Positions 35,020 through 47,432 are shown, counted from the first letter of the stretch. The stretch is 64,000 nt of DNA from Coniella vitis (GCA_011317545.1 WUJK01000002.1:186001-250000), one strand, 5' to 3'. Notes: generated from the sequence alone by a model not told the origin. A program made the numbers and translations.

Positions 35020-38000
35020 TTAGGGGGGCTGATACACTGTTTGCAGAATATGGACAGGAAACATAGTTTGGGAGGCGGCAGCCTTCTGTCGACGTTTTTG
35101 AACAGTTTCAATACCTTCTTTTATGTCTGTATGTAGAAATTGATATGAAGGGGTGAGAGCTTCCATTGAGTCACATATAATATCGGATGCGCCTTCAGAG
35201 ACTACCACGGTCAAACGCGCAACGCTGATAGCACATATCCCCAAAGCGAGTGAGAACAACAAGCATAGACTCAGCTTACGATCTCTACCATTAACAAGCC
35301 CGAGGATGGTTGGCACAGGCAGCAAGATGTACCTGGATTCAAAGCGGACTCTTTGGGATTTTTATCTTCAAGTCCTAAACCTCCATTGGAAGCAAATGAT
35401 AATAAGTGGACTGAATAGAACGAGCGGTACCGTTGCGTCTGAAAGATCGGCATCCTTTAATCCCCAAACATTGTAGAGATAAAGAAAACTGAAGGCTATG
35501 CCAAGTAACATAATAGGAAATGGTAACCAAAAGAAAACTCGAATCGCGGATCGTTGCTCTTTTGCTTGCAAGCCCCAGATATCGTCGTCTATTGTATCTG
35601 GTATAATTCCAGTCAATCGCTGTGGGATTTTGCGAACCAGTGTTTCATGCCATGTACCACCAGGCCCGCGACGAAGAATGCAGCGCCAGTATCTGTCCAG
35701 GGAGGAAGAAGGTTCAGGATAGCAATGGTAATACATATGGTGGAATGCCGGCTGACTGATTCGCGGTCTTGGGGGTGACCTTGGTTCAAACCAATAGTTC
35801 CGATTCTTTACTGGTGGAATCCCATCGCCGAACCAGCCGTAACGTTCCACATCAAACATTTGAAATCTGGCGAACGTGCAGGTATAGAAAATGTCCCAAC
35901 CAAAATAGTACCGCCACCATCCCCTCAGCTCGCGATAGGCTTGTCTAAACTCTTCGGGGAATGTGGCTGCTGTGCAACGTTTCATGTCGAGCTGTTTAAG
36001 ACGTAATGAATCCTTGTTGGCTAGGAGGAACATCCACCGACTCTGATTCATATGCCCGTCGACAGGCTGGTTCTCTGGGACCTGGGCCTCGATATCCTGG
36101 TCTTGCGCGCTACTGTCCTGCGTAGGTAAAAGATCTTGTAAGGGTACAGAAACAGCAAGGGGTGGGAGATGTGAAATTTCCCTGCTGATGTCGCCAGCTA
36201 AGCCGCCGCCAGTAGTTTGACCATCGGGGCGAGCTTGACTGCCACCAGCTCGTTCACTACGTTGTAAGATATTCTCCTTGATGAGATCAAAGAGAAACCT
36301 CCCAATGCTTTCTGGGGCATTTTCGTAGCGTGTGGATCCACATAACTAGAACACATTAGAAGTGGACCAGTACATTATGAGTTCCTGGTTTCTGAATGCT
36401 CACACAAGTCCAAACGAGGCGAACTTCGCCTCCTTTGAGAGGGCGACGCGGTTGTGACAATGGCCACCAGGACCAGGGGATATCACCTGTCCGCTCTATC
36501 CGCAGCTTGAAACTGTCCATTATGGAAATTCCCTGGCTTGTTTCGATCTCGATTTTGTGCGGTATTGTGTCGAGTAGACCGCTTACAAAAGATACGAGCG
36601 ACGTCCCCAGGTTGGGCTGCGCGGCAAGATAAGAGGCGGTGGGAAGAAGGGTTGGGTTAACAAAGCGATCAAACCGGTCAAGAAGCAGCTTGAATGCTTC
36701 GCTGGCTAGAATGTCACTTTGGAGTCCTTCTGCTCCAAAATCAACAATAATACCTGTTGCCTCGATTGAATGGCTCGACGAATCCACCTGCTCTTGGGTT
36801 CCTTTCAGCTCCGTATCATGCTCGAGAACCATCTGAAAAAGCCAGTCTCTTGGTAACCCATTCTGCTCGTGAGCCAACCCGCGCGCATCAGGACCATCGG
36901 TCTCGCAATCCCTCAAGTTGGATGTTTCAGGTGCATCCTGAACCGTTTCTCCGATCACCATGTCACTGATAAGATCGGAGCATTGACGTAAGAAAGAAGC
37001 AGCGTCCTGATGGCTATGTGACTCGTCGGTGAAGTCGATTGCGAATCTTCTAAAAGCAATTTTGGAAAGTTTCTGGATTCCACTCGAGTCGATCATCGGC
37101 CTTTTTTGAGCTGCTTCCAGCAAATCTCGAAATCGCGGCTGATGAGTGAAACAAGAAGCAATACGCATTCGTTGTGTAGGCTGAGCGTAACCGTGAAGCA
37201 GCTCCCTCATGTCCTTCCTGTTTAACTTTTCCACCCACCCATGTGGTGTCATATTGTCAAAATCCGGCGTGTAGATATTGACCCTTCCACTTTCGAGAAG
37301 TTGTCTCGCCGTGTTAGGCACCCCCATTTTGAAAGCCCATAATAGGGCTGTCCCGCCCGTCCTCACATCCTTCGCTTCGACATCGACCGTTTCCTCCTCG
37401 AGCAGCCGCTTTACCACAAGCTCATGTCCCTTCTGTGTCGCCAAGATGAGTGCTGTCCAACCATGCAAGGTTTCCTTGCGATTTATGTTGACATTTAATT
37501 TCGGCGCAAGGAGCAGATCCACCACTTTGGAATGTCCGCGAGAAGCAGCGTACAATAATGGGGTAAATCCTTCCCCGTCTGCCGAATCAATGCCCTCGAA
37601 GTTGCTTATCGCTCTGAAAAGCAGCACCGCAATCTCTTCGTATCCTTTCTTGAGAGCGACTATCAAGGGCGTTTGACCTTTCTCATCTTTGGAGTCGGCA
37701 ATTTGGTCAATACCGCTCGATTGGAGGATAAATCCAACGTCATCTTTCGTCCCTTTTTCAACCGCCCGAAACAAAGTCGACCGGAAAACTTCTCCATATC
37801 CCATTTCCTTATGGAGCTGGGGTATCTCTCGAAGAACCTTTACCACGCTTTCTTGCCTCTGGGCAATAGCTAGCTGGAGGGGGCTCTCAACCCAGTCGTC
37901 TTTCCAATTGATATCGACTGAGCTCTTTTCAAGTAAAAGCCGCACCACATCTTCGCGGCCTTTGCATATAGCCACCCAAAGTGGTTCACCGTTTTCCCCA

Positions 38001-39649
38001 TCGACTGAGCTCGGTGCGGAAATCTTCCCTTTCCAGAAGCCGCTTTACCACGCCTCTGTGGTTTTTTTGTAAAGCCAGAGAGAGCGGATTGCGTTCACCT
38101 CTCTCAAACTTGATATGATCCGTGTGTCCTGTCTTCAGAAGCAGTTGCATTATTTCTTCGTGTCCATCCTGTGCTGCAAGCATGATCGCATGCGATGTGT
38201 CCCATGGCTTCTCTTTATCCATAACCTCAAAAAGGAGCTGCACCACTCGGTGATGTCCGCGCATTATCGCCAAATAAAGGGGGTTGTTGTTATCTCCCGC
38301 GAAGTTGTTGTAATCAATATATCCTCCCTTCATGAGAAGTTGGATCACGCCTCCGTAACCATTCTCCGCTGCAGTAATGATTGCATGCGACACACCCCAG
38401 AGCTTTTCTTTGTCTACAGTTTGCAGAAGGAGCCGTACCACACCTTCATGTCCGTTCTCTGATGCCCACATTAAAGAATCCTGCCAGTGCATACGCCCAA
38501 ATGCAGGCTCAGAATTGCTGTTCATCCTCTCAAGTAACAGGCTCACTATTCCCTCATGTCCGTATCTGGCCGCCAAGCAGAGTGCAGTTTGATCATGTGC
38601 TGGTTTCGAGTAGATCTCGGCATCGCCCGCCCGGAGAAGAAACCGTACCGTATCTTCATGCCCATGCCTTGCAGCCCAGGATATTATAGTCCGTCCGGCC
38701 CAATCCTCTTTCTTGATATCGAGTCCGTCGCTCTGTGAAAGCAACTTCACTGTACTTTCGTACCCATTCTCTATGGCTAATGCCAACATTGTTCGGCCCC
38801 ATGTGGTGTCAGTCTCCATACGGAGATTTCCTTTTTCGACGAGCATCTTGACTATGCCTTGGCGTCCATTCGCTATGGCCAGGGACAAGGGGTGGGGGCC
38901 GCGACTGTCATCCCAATAGGGAATGATGTTGACTTCCTCCAGAAGATTCTGCACTGCATCCTCAGACCCATTTGTAACAGCCCATAAGAGACGAAGCACC
39001 TTATCATCCAACGGACGACCTTGCAACTCGTCTACCGACACAGCATCGCAAGTAGATCTTCCTCCACGGCTGGACCTGGCCATTCAGGAGGGCGACCTGA
39101 GCCTGAAGCTTTTTCAATAAATCCTCAATTTCGTGGGCTCTATATCAAATCAGTATATACTAAGTATCAGTTGTTGATATTAGGATTAAAGATAAACCTT
39201 TGTAGTCGTTTTAAATCACGTGCAACCTTTGTACCTTCCAAATTTTCGGGTTTTCCGCGGACTGTCAGAAGCGCCGACAACAGCTGCTTCGTCTGGGAAA
39301 GAAGGTCCCGGGCGGGATCCGGGGAACTGTTTTCCACAGCCTCTAAGATATCTTGATTTGGTTCAATACTGTGGTTCCACTGGAGTAGATCTAGCTTGAT
39401 GTCCAGAAGTCGAATTTCGGTAGCCAACTCAGGATGAGGCCAGGTATCAGCATTCCCGTATAATCTATACCTTCGACGATTGGATCCTGATATAAGCAAT
39501 CGAGAAGATTCCCAACTGACGAAATAATCGTCAGCAGAGCTGTCTTCGAAGTATAGCCTCTCAAGTGTCTTGAAAATAGTATTAACCAATTCAACAAGGC
39601 TCAGTTCTTTATCTTCCGGTACAACGGATGAGGAGCTCTGATATGCCAT
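35020..39649 (-). CDS. Large ankyrin-repeat protein with C-terminal membrane domain, apparently frameshifted
   Basis: One gene fits the open frames: N-terminal helical domain (39649-39198, MAYQSSSSVV..RDLKRLQR), intron 39197-39140, a coiled-coil-like piece (AHEIEDLLKKLQAQVALLNGQ), then more than ten ankyrin repeats from about 39083 (VLRLLWAVTNGSEDAV, HGHEDTVRFLL, NGHEGVVRLLL, KGHELVVKRLL), a linker, RLVWTC joined across intron 36403-36346 to LCGSTRYENAPE, and a conserved C-terminal region (WMFLLANKD.., WWRYYFGWDIFYTC, DVERYGWFGDGIPPVKNRNYWF) with about four membrane helices, the last after a weak intron 35380-35333. The ankyrin frame changes near 38000-38015: one extra base separates DFRTEL from SVDGENGEPLWVAICKG. 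A second frame change may lie near 39083. Function unknown; ankyrin plus membrane layout suggests signalling or incompatibility-type roles (inference). Confidence 0.6.
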
Positions 39650-40913
39650 GCTAGCAGGTTGCTGATAGGCCAGCACCGTGAGAAACGAATCGCTTTTAGG
39701 CCAGAAAACACCTGCTCCAGTATTGTCAGTATTACAACATTGAATAGAGTTACGAGCTAAACGAACCGGAAGTGAGGCTCCGTGACCTCGTAGGAGACGG
39801 TATTTCAACAACACACTACACATGAAACCAAGAGGTAGAACAGCGACGGAAATAACAAAGCTAACGCAGTGCTAAATGCAAGTACCATGTAGAATGTGAG
39901 TTCAACAGGGATTGGATGAACTATCCAAGTCGCGATCGGTAAGATAGAACGCTGAGGGGAAGAAAACATCTCTTCTTAAACTTTGTAGGTAAGAGGTAGC
40001 AATGCTGTTTTTCTCGCTTTATTTCACGCTGGGAGTCGGTGATGAGCGCTTACCGCATGCCATTCGGGGCAGAGGAACCAATTACGAGTAAACGCGTATA
40101 CGGATACATGCGGAGAATTTATATTACTATGTACTACTGAGCCAGATGGCGTGCATGAGCAGCCAAAATGGTTGGTGGCAGGACGAAGGTGACTGCAGGC
40201 CACTCCAATTGGGACCCCAATATTCTGATCAGAAGAGCTGATAGAGCGTGTAGGAAAGACGTACATCCATGGAGTGTAGTGGGCAGAAGAGCTGATTTAA
40301 GCAGTGCCGAGAGGGAAGAGGAAAAACCTCCCCGAAGCACTTCTGCAGCTGACAGCCACAAAAAGGAGCCTTTACTAAGAACGAAAAGAAGCATGTTATT
40401 CTCAAAGAAATATTCCAGGGTTGTATCGCTGTAGGAGCTGGGTGGCATTGGCTAAATGGCTAAATGGCTAAATGGCTTACTTACGCTGAGCTCCGGAACT
40501 TCTACTTGTTATATTCCCTAGCGGGCTGGCGCTACTTGAGAAGAAAGAAAAGTCTTGTATATGCGAGCAAACAATAGTATAGAGACGCACGACTATTCTC
40601 GTTCAGTGAGCGACCTTGGGTCCACATACCATCATAACAGGATTCTAATGGAGCCGCCCTGCAACGTGACGAGCTGTCATGGCTGTATATAATCACCATT
40701 CTACTTAGTACATATATATCCTAGGGAGACTCCACGTACAATGCAGCAAGCTTATCTCGCCAAGGCAGTTGGACAGTGATGCGAACGGAGATCCGCAAGG
40801 GATTTTCTTCTCTGCAACGACAATCCCATGGTCGCATAATCCAAATACCAGAAGCCATGGTTTTAACATAACGTCAGTCAAATTTGCAAGAACTCAACCA
40901 CCACTTGCAAGCA
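39650..40913. other. Intergenic
   Basis: About 1.26 kb with short frames lacking conserved motifs. An 8-bp tandem repeat (GGCTAAAT, three units) lies at 40450-40473. It contains the 5' region of the ankyrin gene and of the truncated frame at 40914. Confidence 0.45.
40450..40473. repeat. Tandem 8-bp repeat, three copies
   Basis: GGCTAAAT occurs three times head to tail, followed by a partial copy. Confidence 0.85.
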
Positions 40914-41045
40914 ATGATGAAACTATTCACAGCACAACCTCTCCTTCTCATGCTTGCTGGTGGGGCATTCGATGCTCGCTCACAATCTCTTGTTTTGGGG
41001 CTTACCAATACGGTAGTCCCCCTTGACTACACAACCTACAGTTAG
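40914..41045 (+). pseudogene. Secreted-protein 5' end truncated by a Tc1/mariner remnant
   Basis: 43 codons start MMKLFTAQPLLLMLAGG, a convincing signal peptide (basic start, Leu-rich core, small residues), followed by polar residues. The stop TAG (41043-41045) overlaps the TA and first base of the transposon terminus. The likely story is a gene cut after its first exon region by transposon insertion; the remainder is not in the window. A chance frame cannot be excluded. Confidence 0.4.
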
Positions 41046-41837
41046 TGTCCAAAAGTTCGTGACACTTCGCTTGTAAGCACTATCAGCCAAAAGTTCCCTC
41101 ACGTACTCAACAAGCCATTTCTCTACCAAAACTACTTAAAAATACATAAAATCGGTTATTTTAGATAGCTGGGAAATCGAATTTTAATACTTTATATATC
41201 CACTATTTACAGCACGTAATGCCGCTAGCCGGCGGGGTACTAAAGCGATTAGTCTATTAATTGCACCCTAATCCAATTTAGCTTATATACTCTGTAATTT
41301 CTGCTTAAATAATACGATTTCGGCCGTTCTACTACTGAAATAAGATAGTTTAGGGTGCTTTCTATATATTTCGTCTTTAAGTAGCTTCCAAATATACTTA
41401 ATAGGGTTAAGATCTAGTGAATAAGATAGCTATATCACAGGCCTACGGGTAAATGCACGGCTTCGGCATACTAGGGCACGAAGCCTTAATTAGTATATTC
41501 CCTTCTCGTCTAGAGACTAGTATTATATAAGCGCTAAATAAGAGCGTCTTCCGAGCAGCTTATAAGCTATATAAAAGACTATCGGTAATAGGACCCGTAT
41601 CGACGGTAAACCTATAGAAAACTCTATTTATAGGTAAATCTTAAATATAAGAGCTACTTAAGAGTAGCTCTTATACCGCTATATAGATATTACCTTTACT
41701 TTTCTCCTTAAGTTAGTTAATAATAGAAATTAATATCGAAATTATAACCGCTTTCTCGATACCCGTTTATATTTAATTAACTTCTTTTCTACCTACCCTA
41801 TATATCTAACGGTATTTATATACTTATTTAGTATATA
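41043..41837 (-). mobile_element. Tc1/mariner transposon remnant (DDE transposase C-terminus), RIP-mutated
   Basis: On the minus strand about 41180-41460 encodes a transposase tail: SYSLDLNPIKYIWKLLKDEIY, then PRRLAALRAVNSGYIKY, interrupted by TAA/TAG at positions expected for CAA/CAG codons. SLDLNPI corresponds to the family SPDLNPIE, next to the last catalytic acid region. The left terminus after a TA begins GTGTCCAAAAGTTCGTGACAC. The right part is heavily AT-biased and runs into the LTR at 41838, so the right end is not resolved. DNA left of about 41.1 kb is normal in composition. Confidence 0.7.
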
Positions 41838-42324
41838 TATTATAACCTATGAATATGCAGGTTATAGGGATAGGCTAGCGCAACTATATGCTAGCAAATC
41901 GGAACCTTAACGGACCGATAGGGATCTCTTATATAAGAATACGTAGGAATAAGTATAACCTAGGGTTAGGGTTAGATTACTAAGATAACTAAGGTAGTTA
42001 GAGCGATAATAATCTAAATAATCTAAATAATCTAATACTCCTATCGCTCCTAGTAATCCAGGGATCTATACTCGCTATAGATAAGGGAATAATAGAAGGA
42101 TATAAAAGATAGCGGAGTTCTTAGCTATTAGATAGTTCTCCTTATAATCTTTAGTTATAAATCTAAGTATTATTTTATATAATAAGGTAATCCCTCTTAA
42201 TTACTTATAATATTTAGTATAGCTCGATAAATATATAGAAGCTTAAAGGTAATACTTCCCTATTTTATTAATATATAACTTATAGGTATTTCTAGAGTTA
42301 GGGACTTAGGTAAGGATTATTATA
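41838..42324 (+). repeat. 5' LTR of the oldest chromovirus
   Basis: 487 bp beginning TATTATAACC (from TGTTATAACC) and ending GATTATTATA (from ..ATTACA). It is followed by TTTTTATAACTCTTATTTAG, the same primer-region sequence found beside the other LTRs. It holds TTAGGGTTAGGG near 41962-41975. Confidence 0.8.
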
Positions 42325-43077
42325 TTTTTATAACTCTTATTTAGAACGGCCTATATATACCCTTTAAGTAATACTAAGTATAATAACTATAATACCTATA
42401 ACTCTAACTCCCTTAGTTAATAGTAGTAATATTATACTTATATATATATCTACCTAATAAGAATTAATCGAATAGAATTAATATTTTAACTCGATATTCG
42501 AGGAACTTAAAGAAGAAGTTGCTAGACTTAGCCTACTTAACTAGAGTAAGGCGTATAAACTCGATAAACTAGGGCTATACTTAGGAACTAAAGGAATATT
42601 ATAATCCTTCCTTACCTAATATAAGGTATACTTCGATTATTATTATATCTAGTTTCTAAAGGAAGAAGATAAGGTTATCTTTACGGGAAATTGCTTAAAA
42701 GGAAGCGCTCTTTATTAATAAGAACCTATACTTTACGAATATTAGGAAGTAATATTTATTAATTAATCTAAGAAGATATATTATATCTTTTATAAGTTTA
42801 AGTATTTTATATAAGCTCTTAAAGAAACCTTCGGAAACCCCGATAAATAATATACTACGGAATAGTAATTTATAACTTTTAAGTAAATAAAGTTAGTATT
42901 AGAATATATAGCTAATTTTAGATATATCGCTAATTACTTTAACTTAAACGATAATACCCTTATAATATATTATTATATAGGATTTAAAGACTTAGTTAAA
43001 GACGAATTTAGTAAAGTCGATAAATCCGACGAATTTCCTAAATATATAGCTATAATAGTTAAAATCGATAATCGACT

Positions 43078-43207
43078 TATAATGATAAGCGTTGGAAGGT
43101 ACCGCTACACCACATAGACCTGCAAAAGATCAACCAATAATCAGAATCTCTATCTAATTATTCCTTCCAACCGTATATATAGTGCTACGAGGGACCAGGT
43201 TATAACA
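43078..43207 (-). repeat. 3' LTR of the miniature element
   Basis: 130 bp; differs from its partner mainly by transitions. Confidence 0.85.
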
Positions 43208-43424
43208 CTATCTCCCTTCTAAGTAAGTTCGTCCCGAACTTAGAAGTATACGGTTGACCCCCAGGCCTATATAACGTACTAAGGTGACAAGGCTTAGTCA
43301 GCGTTGCAGTCGCGGTCTGTGAGCACACAATTAACTTCCGAGCTTCCCGGAAGCCCGAAAACCAATTAACCAAGTCAGGCATCGAACCTATAACCTTAGC
43401 TATACCCGGAGATTCTGATTATAA

Positions 43425-43554
43425 TGTAATAATAAGCGTTGGAAGGTACCGCTATACTATATAGACCTGCAAAAGATTAACCAATAATCAGAATCTCCAT
43501 CTGATTATTCCTTCCAACCGTATATATAGTGCTACGAGGGACCAGGTTATAACA
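43425..43554 (-). repeat. 5' LTR of the miniature element
   Basis: 130 bp with a TATATATA box; includes 43484-43498, which is complementary to the putative primer-binding site at 43408-43422. Confidence 0.85.
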
Positions 43555-46177
43555 CGACTCTTTAAACGATAATAAGAAAAATAGAAAGGTAGAAGTAATA
43601 CTTAGTAACTACGCCCTAATATAGGAAAACGATACTAATATAATACTAATACTTTATAATAACCTAACTATCGCTCTATAGCTTATAGTAGTATAATATA
43701 CCTAGGACCTATAGAGCTCGATATAGCCTAAAGGTATTTTATTAATAGAGAATATTATAATTATAATAAGAAAGGTTACTTTATACGAGAATACCGATAA
43801 CCTAAGAAACCTAGCGAATTTAAGAAAGTCTTAGAAGGACGATAAGCTAATATTATAATATATAAAACTATAAACTCTATTCCTAGCTAAAACTAGCTTC
43901 TAAAGTAAATATCGGATAACTCCGATTATAAACTCCTTAACTAGATCTTCTATTATAAGGATAATTATATAATATACCTCTCGGTAAAGTAAGGCTTAGG
44001 ATAATTTCCTTAGAAACCTTATAAGAAACGATAAATTATAATTACCTAAAGAATACCCCTCCCTACGGATAATAATCTATTCGAAAGACTAATAATAAAG
44101 TAATAAGCTTACCTTATTAAGGAATACCCCTATTAGCGCGATATAGAAGGGTATAAGATACCTAACGAAACGAAAACTATATAAAGTAATATTACGGAAA
44201 TTATAAAATAATAGGAAACGCTTAATATTAGTTAGAATAATAATACCTAAAATATTAATAAAGAAATAAGCTTAGAATTAGAAAGCCCTATAAACGAAAA
44301 TACCGATAAAGGAGATGTATATTACCTTATCTATAGTATTATACTTAGAGACCTATTCTAAATAATAACCTATTAAGATAAAACCCCTCTTATATAGGAA
44401 GACGCGCGAATTAATTATCTCTATAGAGAATACTATTAGATTATATAATTTACCTATATTATATATAATTATAGATAATATTTTAAATATAAGGTAGTTA
44501 ATAAATAATTCCCTATATATAAACTAGGGTATAATACTATCGCTTATAACGATAATAATAGCGATTATTATAAAGTATTTAGGATTAAAGGAAACTATAC
44601 TAATATTAGCCTTATATATAATACCCCTTACGAATATATTATACGATAAGTAAGATAGTATTAGTATATAATACCCTAATATATACTTTATATATAAGAA
44701 AAAGCATTCGATTAATATAGAATATATAAATAGAAATAAAGGGAAAAGTTTATAAAACCTATATATATAGAACCTATATATTATAGTTTCTATAAGCGCG
44801 CCGATTATATAGAATACCTAGCGGATAAAGTATACCTCTATTATAACCTTAAGAATAATTAACCCGGAGTATAAACTCCCTATACGGAAGAAGAAAGCTA
44901 AACGCGCTTATAACGATAAGCCGTAGTATATATATAATACGGAATATAATAAGCTAAGAACCTAATATAGATAATAGCCTTTAAAGTATAATAAGAATAA
45001 TAAAACCTAAAAGGTAAGGATTACTTATAAGGGATAATAAGCGATTAGGATTTATAATAAAATCCCTCTATATAATAGGTAGCTTAATATATAAATATTT
45101 AAAAATCGTAGTATAAATTAACGGTAAATATTATATAATACTCCTAGATAGCGGAGTATAAGGTAACCTTATATCCCTAAGCGTTATTAATAAAAGACGG
45201 ATACCTTAGAAGAAAAAAATAAAACCTTATAAACTTAGTATTATAAAAGGTATAGATATTACTTATAACTAAGGTATTATCGATATAGAATCTAATTAAT
45301 TACTAATTATAATCTATAGATATATAATATTAATAAACTTCGATATTATAGATATTATATAATATAAACTAATTTTAGGTATATTATAATTAAAAAAGGA
45401 AAATCCTCGAATCGATTAGACTAATAACTATATTTTATAGAATAAAGCGGATACCTAAGGAATAGTTATAATTAAAGGCGTAGGATCGAGTTTAGTTATT
45501 AAGCGATATCTAGATAATAGGGGCTTAAACGAATTTATATATATCTTTAAATTAAGAAAAGCTATTATAATAGCTATTAAAGGATACGATAAACCTCGAT
45601 AGCTTATAGAGAAGGATCTAATAATAGTTAATACCTAATAGAAAAAGGGATATAGCGGATTAGAATATAATATAATAGGATTCTATAAATAATAGAATAT
45701 ATTATTATAGTAAGTTTAAGAAGGAATTAAGTATATAGAATAATATCTCCTTATAATAATAACTATATAAGACGAAGATATATTTAGAAACCTCTCCGGT
45801 ATATTAGAAGAGTATCGAAAGTTTATAAAACTATTTTAAGGAAAATTCGATAATAGCTTATTAAAATATAGCCTATATAGCTATAAGATTATACTTAAAG
45901 AAGGAGAATAACTAAAGTTCTTTCCTATCTATAGATTAGATAAGGATAAACTTAAAATACTTAAGGAATATATCGATAAAAACCTTAAGAAAGGCTATAT
46001 TAAACCCTTATATTTACCGGTAGGATACTTAATCCTATTCGTATTAAAGAAAAACGGTAAACTATAACTATATATTAACTATCGGCAACTTAATAATATT
46101 ATAATTAAGAATCGGTACCCTTTACCTCTCTTTAAAGAACTTAGAGATAGATTTAGAGGAATCTAATAGTTTATAGC

Positions 46178-46638
46178 TATAATGATCCTTGCCTGAATCC
46201 CGGATTCTGGAAGTACCTATAAATTATATATTAGTAGGTGGGGAAGTATTACCTTTAAGTCTTCGTACGTTATCGAGCAATATCAAGTGTCACAAGTGAT
46301 CAAGAGGGATTACCCTATCATATGAAATAATACTTAGATTCACAACTGAAGATTATAAGGAAACTATCTAATATCAAGCCGTAAACTCCTGTCCTTATAT
46401 CCTTCTGTTATCTTAGTGAGTCGATGTAGTCGATATCGATCCCATCGATCCATAGTGTGCCAGTCGATGCAGTCGATATCGATTCTATCGATTATGCAAC
46501 CATCAGAACCCTAACCCTAATTATATCGCTTCGTTATTCTTACATAAGAGATCCCTATCGGTCCGTTGAGGTTCCGATTTGCTGGCATATAGTTGCGCTG
46601 GCCTGTTCCTATAACCTGCATAACCGTAGGTCATAACA
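46178..46638 (-). repeat. 3' LTR of the younger chromovirus
   Basis: 461 bp, TATAATGATCC..GGTCATAACA on the plus strand. It holds AACCCTAACCCTAA (46507-46520) and a tandem pair of about 30-bp units rich in ATCGAT (about 46420-46492). Confidence 0.9.
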
Positions 46639-47012
46639 TTATCTCCCTTCTATCGGTCTTTATCCCTAAAGACCTGCAGTATTTCCGTAAGTAGTCCTGC
46701 CTAATATTCTTACTCCGGATTATGCTTTCCTAATTCGTTATATCGTCGTCTTCTCGTGTAACAAAACCTCGTTCGTCAAATCCAAGGTCTAATTCTGCCA
46801 AACAGAAGTCATCCTTATACTCAATCATTCTTTCGAACGCCTTCGAGATACGTCCTTGCTCTTACTGCGATTCCAAGGGCAAGACTTCTTGTTAAGTTTC
46901 CCCTAGTGATTCTTCTCGCTGCGCCGAGTGCATACGTTTAAAGCTTCCTCGTTGCGATATTTTAGAGACGACCAATTCTGCCGACCTTCTACACATCTCT
47001 TCGCAGCATTAA

Positions 47013-47270
47013 AAGTTAGAGGATGAAATTAAGGAGCTGGAAGATAGACTAATACGTTTACGTAAGCAGAAGAAGATATGGCGAGAGCGGATGGCGCGTG
47101 CTATTCGTCGTGGTTTATCGAATCTGGAAGACTTGGATCGTATGGAACGTAAGGAGGCAGAGGAGGAGCGTTTAGCCGCCGAGGCCGAACATCGTTCCGT
47201 AGAACCGACCGTTCCTAAAGGCCCGTTACCTAAGGGTTTTATAACTGCTGCGTTAGAGGATTTTAATTAG
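47013..47270 (+). other. Antisense coiled-coil reading frame inside the chromovirus
   Basis: Open frame of 86 codons opposite to gag-pol. It reads KLEDEIKELEDRLIRLRKQ, then KKIWRERMARAIRRGLSNLE and DRMERKEAEEERLAAEAEH, ending GFITAALEDFN. Strong heptads predict a coiled coil. A TAA just upstream looks like a RIP-made stop, so the intact frame was longer. A diverged equivalent exists at the same place in the copy at 54.5-60.9 kb, so it is element cargo, not chance. I recall coiled-coil frames near fungal gypsy LTRs but cannot name the family. Confidence 0.55.
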
Positions 47271-47432
47271 TCTGGATTTTCTCCGTTATCTCCATCCGAT
47301 TTTCTTATTAGTAATTCACAGGGCGCTAGAGCTTCTAGTTCGTAACTTTAATTTCCTTGGAGTTGCCACTAGTAGTCCTTAATAAGGGTCTGGTTATTCC
47401 TATAGGTAGCTATTATAGTTGAAGATATAAGT

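Larger units (their letters stand above)
43078..43554 (-). mobile_element. Miniature LTR retroelement (TRIM-like)
   Basis: Two 130-bp direct repeats (43078-43207 and 43425-43554) flank 217 bp without coding capacity. The whole is bordered by the direct duplication CGACT (43073-43077 and 43555-43559). LTR ends on the minus strand are TGTTATAACC and ..TTACA. The minus orientation is set by a purine run AGAAGGGAGATAG directly before the left LTR. It is richer in CA/TG than the element it sits in, so it is younger. Its termini resemble the surrounding chromoviruses, which may have mobilised it. Confidence 0.85.

Noticed and set aside
43200..43382. 60-aa minus-strand frame in the miniature element
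   Set aside because: It spans LTR and internal sequence of a non-coding TRIM; no similarity to any retroelement protein.
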